NCBI GenBank assembly: GCA_009599575.1
Contig: VWND01000010.1
Location: 1,259,843 to 1,323,842 of the forward strand
Direction of reading: 5' to 3'
Source of the DNA: Blumeriella jaapii
Taxonomy: Eukaryota > Ascomycota > Leotiomycetes > Helotiales > Drepanopezizaceae
DNA length: 64,000 nucleotides
A program made the position numbers and the translations under genes. The notes below the pieces were generated by a model. It was given only the letters and a program-made list of their open reading frames with translations. It was not told the origin of the DNA and ran no database searches. Below are positions 60,351-64,000 of this stretch, one piece after another. Positions within the stretch are counted from its first letter, which is position 1. Every line of letters begins with the position of its first letter.

Positions 60351-61400
60351 CGGATAATTATGTACGTGTGAACAGAATAAAACCCACGATTAGGAGAAAG
60401 TTTTTAAACACGTACAGAATATCCCGGATTTGTGATTCCGCGGTATCGCAGCAATTTTTGTGGTTTTTGAAAGCATGTTCAGAACCTCGAAAGTTGGCGA
60501 CGCCGTGTTGATTCTCAAACTGTTTGTCATATACGCCGATCTAGCTTTACAGCTTTCGGTCGTAGGTATTTGACCGTTACCATTTCCGTCAAATCGTAGG
60601 ATTTGACAAGACGGTTGTTATTCAAAGGTGCTGTACTGGGTTTTGAATATCGATCTTGTACTTCTTTTTCGCTTTTTCTTTTCAATACAGTCCTTCTGAA
60701 AATTTCACTAAGCATGCTTTCGTCCGATGGATCGTACTGTACTGCAGTATTACACGCAGTCGTAGGAAAGAAAAAGGCTCGGCACGCCGGTCAGAAAAAC
60801 CTTCTCCACGTCGCCACGTGTCGACTGCTCAATTTTGGCTTCTTAGATTCACTCCCAGTACAGTACAATCACTTTTTATACCGCAGGAGCAGAAGATGGT
60901 TGTAGTCGAGATAGCCCAAGGCTGTACGAGGCACCGCGTACAGGCAAGGTACCTAGTTATCGAGTCTAGCCCACGGCCAATCCAGGACGATGAACTTCAG
61001 CCGGAAACGTCTCCGCAAGGAAGGATTTCTCCCTCCTTGGTCTTTCCAGAAACCGGCCCGGTCACCCGTGAATGTGCGCACCCGCCCCTTGGCATGATCC
61101 GGAAGAAAACCACGGGGCCGTACTCCGTACTGTAGAGCACAGTTCAGTAGGATGGCACTGGCACGCCCAACCAGCCTGTGCGGTGCAGTCTTCAAAACAC
61201 CTCTGTAGATGGATGGCATTAGCCCGGTGAAAGGCACTTTTTCCCCCTCTCCCATGAGTGAGTGGGTGTCACGTGTTTAGAAAGACACACATTCTCTTCT
61301 GCCGTACCCATCTCCGAGCGGTCTCCTATCCCTTGCCTCGAGGCGAGCACGAACCAGGCCTTTGTTGACATTCTCTCGCTTGAAGAAATTCCTTTCCAAC

Positions 61401-61457
61401 TGTACTGTATCTGTACTGTACATACATACAGTACTGTACTATGGTACTGTACTGTAC
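61401..61457. repeat. TGTAC pentamer array
   Basis: A run dominated by the 5-bp period TGTAC/TACTG (for example GTACTGTACT and GTACTGTACTGTAC) with ATACATACA between. It sits about 450 bp upstream of the glycosyltransferase-like start. Confidence 0.85.
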
Positions 61458-61560
61458 CTACAAGTTGAGTCTGCACTCACTCTCGGCTCTGGCAGGGATA
61501 GGGATCTCTCGCCCTGTGTGGTTGACAGGCCACTCAGGTGCTTGACTTGTCCAAGTATGC

Positions 61561-61592
61561 ACTGTACTGTACTATGTACTGTACTGTATGTA
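61561..61592. repeat. Second TGTAC pentamer array
   Basis: ACTGTACTGT, TACTATGTACTG and TACTGTATGTAC blocks follow one another. Same unit as the array about 150 bp upstream. Confidence 0.8.
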
Positions 61593-61902
61593 CTATGTGC
61601 ATTTAGTCTCGGATTGCGAACTCTCTTCACCCGTACGCACGGTGTCGAGATCGTTTTAGATACTCTCACTTCTCATCCTCCTCGTCTTCTTCTTCTTCTT
61701 CTTCTTCCTTTCCCTCACGTTACGGGAACCTGTACAGTACCACTTCCCCGTCGTGTGCTCCTTTCCTTCATTTTTCCACCAGTCATTCTTTCTTTTGACC
61801 CCCCCCCCAGAGAGCGAGCGGCACGAGGACTGCGCCGACAGAAGACCGCAATCGACTGTACAGTACTGTACTTGCTGGGAGGCGCCCCCAGACAGCAGCA
61901 GC

Positions 61903-63222
61903 ATGGTCGCCCTCGTCTCGCAGGCTAAGGCTCGCCTGACGCTGCTCACAGCAGTCGCCGGCGTCCTACTGATCTGGTCGCTCTGGGTCATGGGCGTGCG
62001 GATGAATCCTTTCTCTGCGCATCTGGTCACTGTAAGTCCTGCCTTGTCTCTTCCCACGGACAAGGCTGACGGGGGACAATAGCCTCATCCGACCTACGAC
62101 CGTCCTGCTACACCAGGGCGTACCAGCGCAGAGCGCATCAACTCGAGTCCAGTCACCCGCGCCCCAGCAGAATTCGTCCTATCGCCCTTGCCCACAGCCA
62201 GCCCGACACCTCCCAAGTTTCCGCCCTTCGAAACCTTCGTCGACCACATGCATGACAGCAGCTTCGTCTCCCCACGCCCTCTGGTCCTCTACGCCTTCTT
62301 CGACACCGAGGCGGCGCGCAGGAATCTGATGTTCTTCCTCGAACACGGCCTTCACGACGAGGTCGATATTCTCTTCGTTCTCAACGGCGAAACGGATGCG
62401 GAATCGCTGCTGCCACGCGCGGGAAACATCAGATACGTGAAAAGGTCTAACGAGTGCTATGATCTGGGTGCTTTTGCGGAGGTGTTGACGACGAACGATT
62501 TGTACACGAAATACAAGAAGTACATTTTGATGAATTCGAGTCTGCGGGGTCCCTTTGTCCCGTATTGGTCGGACAACTGTTGGAGTGAGCGCTACTTGAG
62601 CAAGCTGACGGACAAAATAAAGGTACCTATCACTTGAGATCTTCTTTGCATCCCCTGCCCTCTTCCCCCATACTCGTCTCGGGCATCTGGGCATCACGGC
62701 TAACGAAAGCGATAGCTCGTCGGCTTGTCCATGAACTGCGCCCCGCGCGTCCACCTCCAGTCGATGATCTTGGCCACCGACCGCATCGGCCTCGAAATCC
62801 TCCTCTTTCCCTCCAAGTCCCTGACCAAAAAGTTCCGGGACGCAATCGGCGACGCCGTCTACTTACCCGTGCCGAAAATGGCACACCCCGGCATCAACTC
62901 CTGTCCAGTCGGGTACTGGGACGCCGTGTCCATGGAAGTCCACTCCACGGGTCTCCTGCAAACGGCAGGCTACCAAGTCGACACGATGATGATGGCGTAT
63001 CACAAGGAGAAGGATTACCAGCAGCACTGCGGCGGCTGGGGCGACGTTCAGGGGCCCCATCAGTATTTCGGAATAAACCTCCATCCGTACGACACCATGT
63101 TCACGAAGACGAATAGACATCTGGACGAGTTGACCATAAAGCTTTACACCGAATGGGTGGATGGGGCGGGATACAAGAGCTACGAGTCTTGCAAGAAGGC
63201 GTATGCGAAGCTTGAAGAGTGA
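61903..63222 (+). CDS. Type II membrane protein resembling a glycosyltransferase
   Basis: Three exons, 61903-62031, 62083-62622 and 62716-63222 (introns of 51 and 93 nt), 391 aa. Seen: a short cytoplasmic N-terminus, one membrane span (LTLLTAVAGVLLIWSLWVMG, residues about 12-31), a Pro/Thr/Ser-rich stem, then a globular domain with YAFFDTEAARRNLMFFLEHGL, VDILFVLNGE, RSNECYDLGAFAEVL, KYILMNSSLRGPFVP and, in exon 3, GLSMNCAPRVHLQSM and HPGINSCPVGYWDA. This type II shape fits a Golgi glycosyltransferase, and the N-x-x-x-DLGA pattern recalls rhamnan-synthesis (RgpF-like) proteins. Activity is inferred only from this likeness. The exon 2/3 join (TDKIK|LVGLSMN) is in phase. It starts at the first ATG after a TGTAC-rich promoter. 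Confidence 0.75.
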
Positions 63223-64000
63223 GGCGCGTCTTTTGCGGGCGGGAACGAGGGCGGGTTGTACGGCTCCCATGGCGTTATGCGAAAAAGCGGTTGTTGGCTA
63301 TCAGGGGAGTTAAGGAAACGGCTGGGCAATCTTTTTCTTTGGTTTGTTGGTCTTGTACACGTATGCATACGATGGATGGCATAGATGGAAAGCTTAGAAT
63401 AGGCGCCTCCGGCTGACCGATCGACCACCTCCTAGCTCGACGATTCGTCGGTCTCTGTGTGTTGATATCTTTGGGGGTGGAAGGGGGAAACAAAGGGCCG
63501 GCTGGCTTACAGTCACGCTCATGACGCCCGTATATACCATACTTCTTGAGCATCTCACCTCTCGGCTCATGCTGCTTCCCCTTCTTCCTCTCCCCCTTTT
63601 CCCCATGCCAGATAGATAGATTCCTAACCATCTATGCTCATCCCCCCCCCCCCCCTTCCCCCCCCCCTTTTTTTTTTCTTCTTTCACCATAGTACGGGGA
63701 CACGGCATTTCGCTGTACTTTACTCACTGACCTACTCATCTACACTACTGTGGCTAGCCTTTTACGTACATGAACATATGGGCGGGCGAGCGGACATCTT
63801 ACCTAGTACATATAGTAGGTAGGTAGGTACTGTACCCGTTCAAGATCTAAGCACGCGAGAAAACGTCAACACACTTTTGCTCCTTTCAGGAACGTGAGGT
63901 GAGTGAGCGGAGGCTGCAATACCACCCACGTAGAGCAAATTTTTTTTTTTTTTGGTTTTTTTTTTGATGATTATGCAATCGCTATCGCTGCCGCTATCTC
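63223..64000. other. 3' flank with homopolymer runs
   Basis: Holds long C-runs at about 63633-63668 followed by a T-run, a GGTA repeat near 63813-63830, and T-runs near 63940-63965. No gene is recognised. Confidence 0.6.

Larger units (their letters stand above)
58013..61902. other. Long intergenic region rich in short repeats
   Basis: No gene is recognised in 3.9 kb. Seen: a GTT/GTG-type trinucleotide tract near 58768-58815, ATGATG near 60066-60082, TGTAC pentamer arrays from about 60.7 kb on, and the relative of the 39-kb hairpin at 60318-60350. The right end holds the promoter of the glycosyltransferase-like gene. Many frames appear on both strands, as expected in repeat-rich DNA. Confidence 0.5.

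Noticed and set aside
1..64000. CRISPR arrays, phage genes, operons with ribosome binding sites
   Set aside because: The window is clearly fungal nuclear DNA with spliced genes; no regularly spaced repeats of that kind were seen.
1..64000. tRNA or rRNA genes
   Set aside because: I looked for T-arm (GGTTCRA) boxes with matching stems in the gaps and found none convincing; a covariance-model scan would be needed to exclude them.

Overview
The window is nuclear DNA of a filamentous ascomycete (Pezizomycotina). The evidence is many genes broken by short introns of about 45-120 nt with GT-AG ends, fungal-specific families (a Zn2Cys6 regulator, an AA11-like LPMO, a DUF3433 membrane protein, an Sls1 mitochondrial regulator), a full-length TRA1, and both strands used in a compact arrangement. 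I cannot name the genus.

Layout. 1-3.5 kb: no recognisable gene. 3.5-4.7 kb (+): nicotianamine synthase-like enzyme, then a degenerate ~125-bp tandem repeat. 5.3-17.0 kb (-): TRA1, the giant SAGA/NuA4 pseudokinase scaffold, with most of the protein in one 11.4-kb exon. 17.9-19.7 kb (-): decayed DUF3433 gene. 20.0-20.8 kb (+): YIH1/IMPACT. 21.2-23.0 kb (-): Baeyer-Villiger-type FAD monooxygenase. 23.8-25.1 kb (-): AA11-like LPMO with a frameshift before its C-terminal module. 25.1-29.9 kb: gene-poor and partly AT-rich. 29.9-33.2 kb: splicing factor YJU2 (-) and APC/C subunit CDC16 (+) from one divergent promoter. 33.7-36.1 kb (+): acetoacetyl-CoA synthetase. 36.7-38.3 kb (-): FtsJ-fold methyltransferase. 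39.5-43.0 kb: SDR (+) and Zn2Cys6 regulator (-), converging with 21 bp between stop codons. 43.4-46.1 kb (-): SLS1. 46.3-47.4 kb (+): NSE3. 47.7-48.1 kb (-): SF3B5. 48.5-49.9 kb (+): protein with two Cys/His-rich MYND-like clusters. 50.2-51.0 kb (-): novel protein with RTSSRAS repeats. 52.6-53.4 kb (-): putative GPI-anchored surface protein. 56.3-58.0 kb (-): VHS/GAT trafficking adaptor. 61.9-63.2 kb (+): type II membrane protein resembling a glycosyltransferase.

Most genes are housekeeping: chromatin, splicing, cell cycle, translation control, mitochondrial expression and genome stability. Secondary functions (FMO, LPMO, SDR plus regulator, surface protein) are interspersed, and I see no convincing biosynthetic cluster. 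Several gene models were rebuilt here by joining exons in frame. These are SF3B5, NSE3, SLS1, the VHS/GAT protein, the GPI protein, the 5' exon of the FtsJ gene and the RTSSRAS protein. All junctions were checked by codon phase and family similarity from memory, not by transcript data.

The unusual items are fine-scale. They include a start codon that seems to be its own 3-nt exon, a GC-AG intron, an 18-nt microexon, a 48-nt frame-neutral intron, a short hairpin element with a diverged relative 21 kb away, and an intergenic bias towards TGTAC-type pentamer repeats. I found no clear undescribed multi-gene system.
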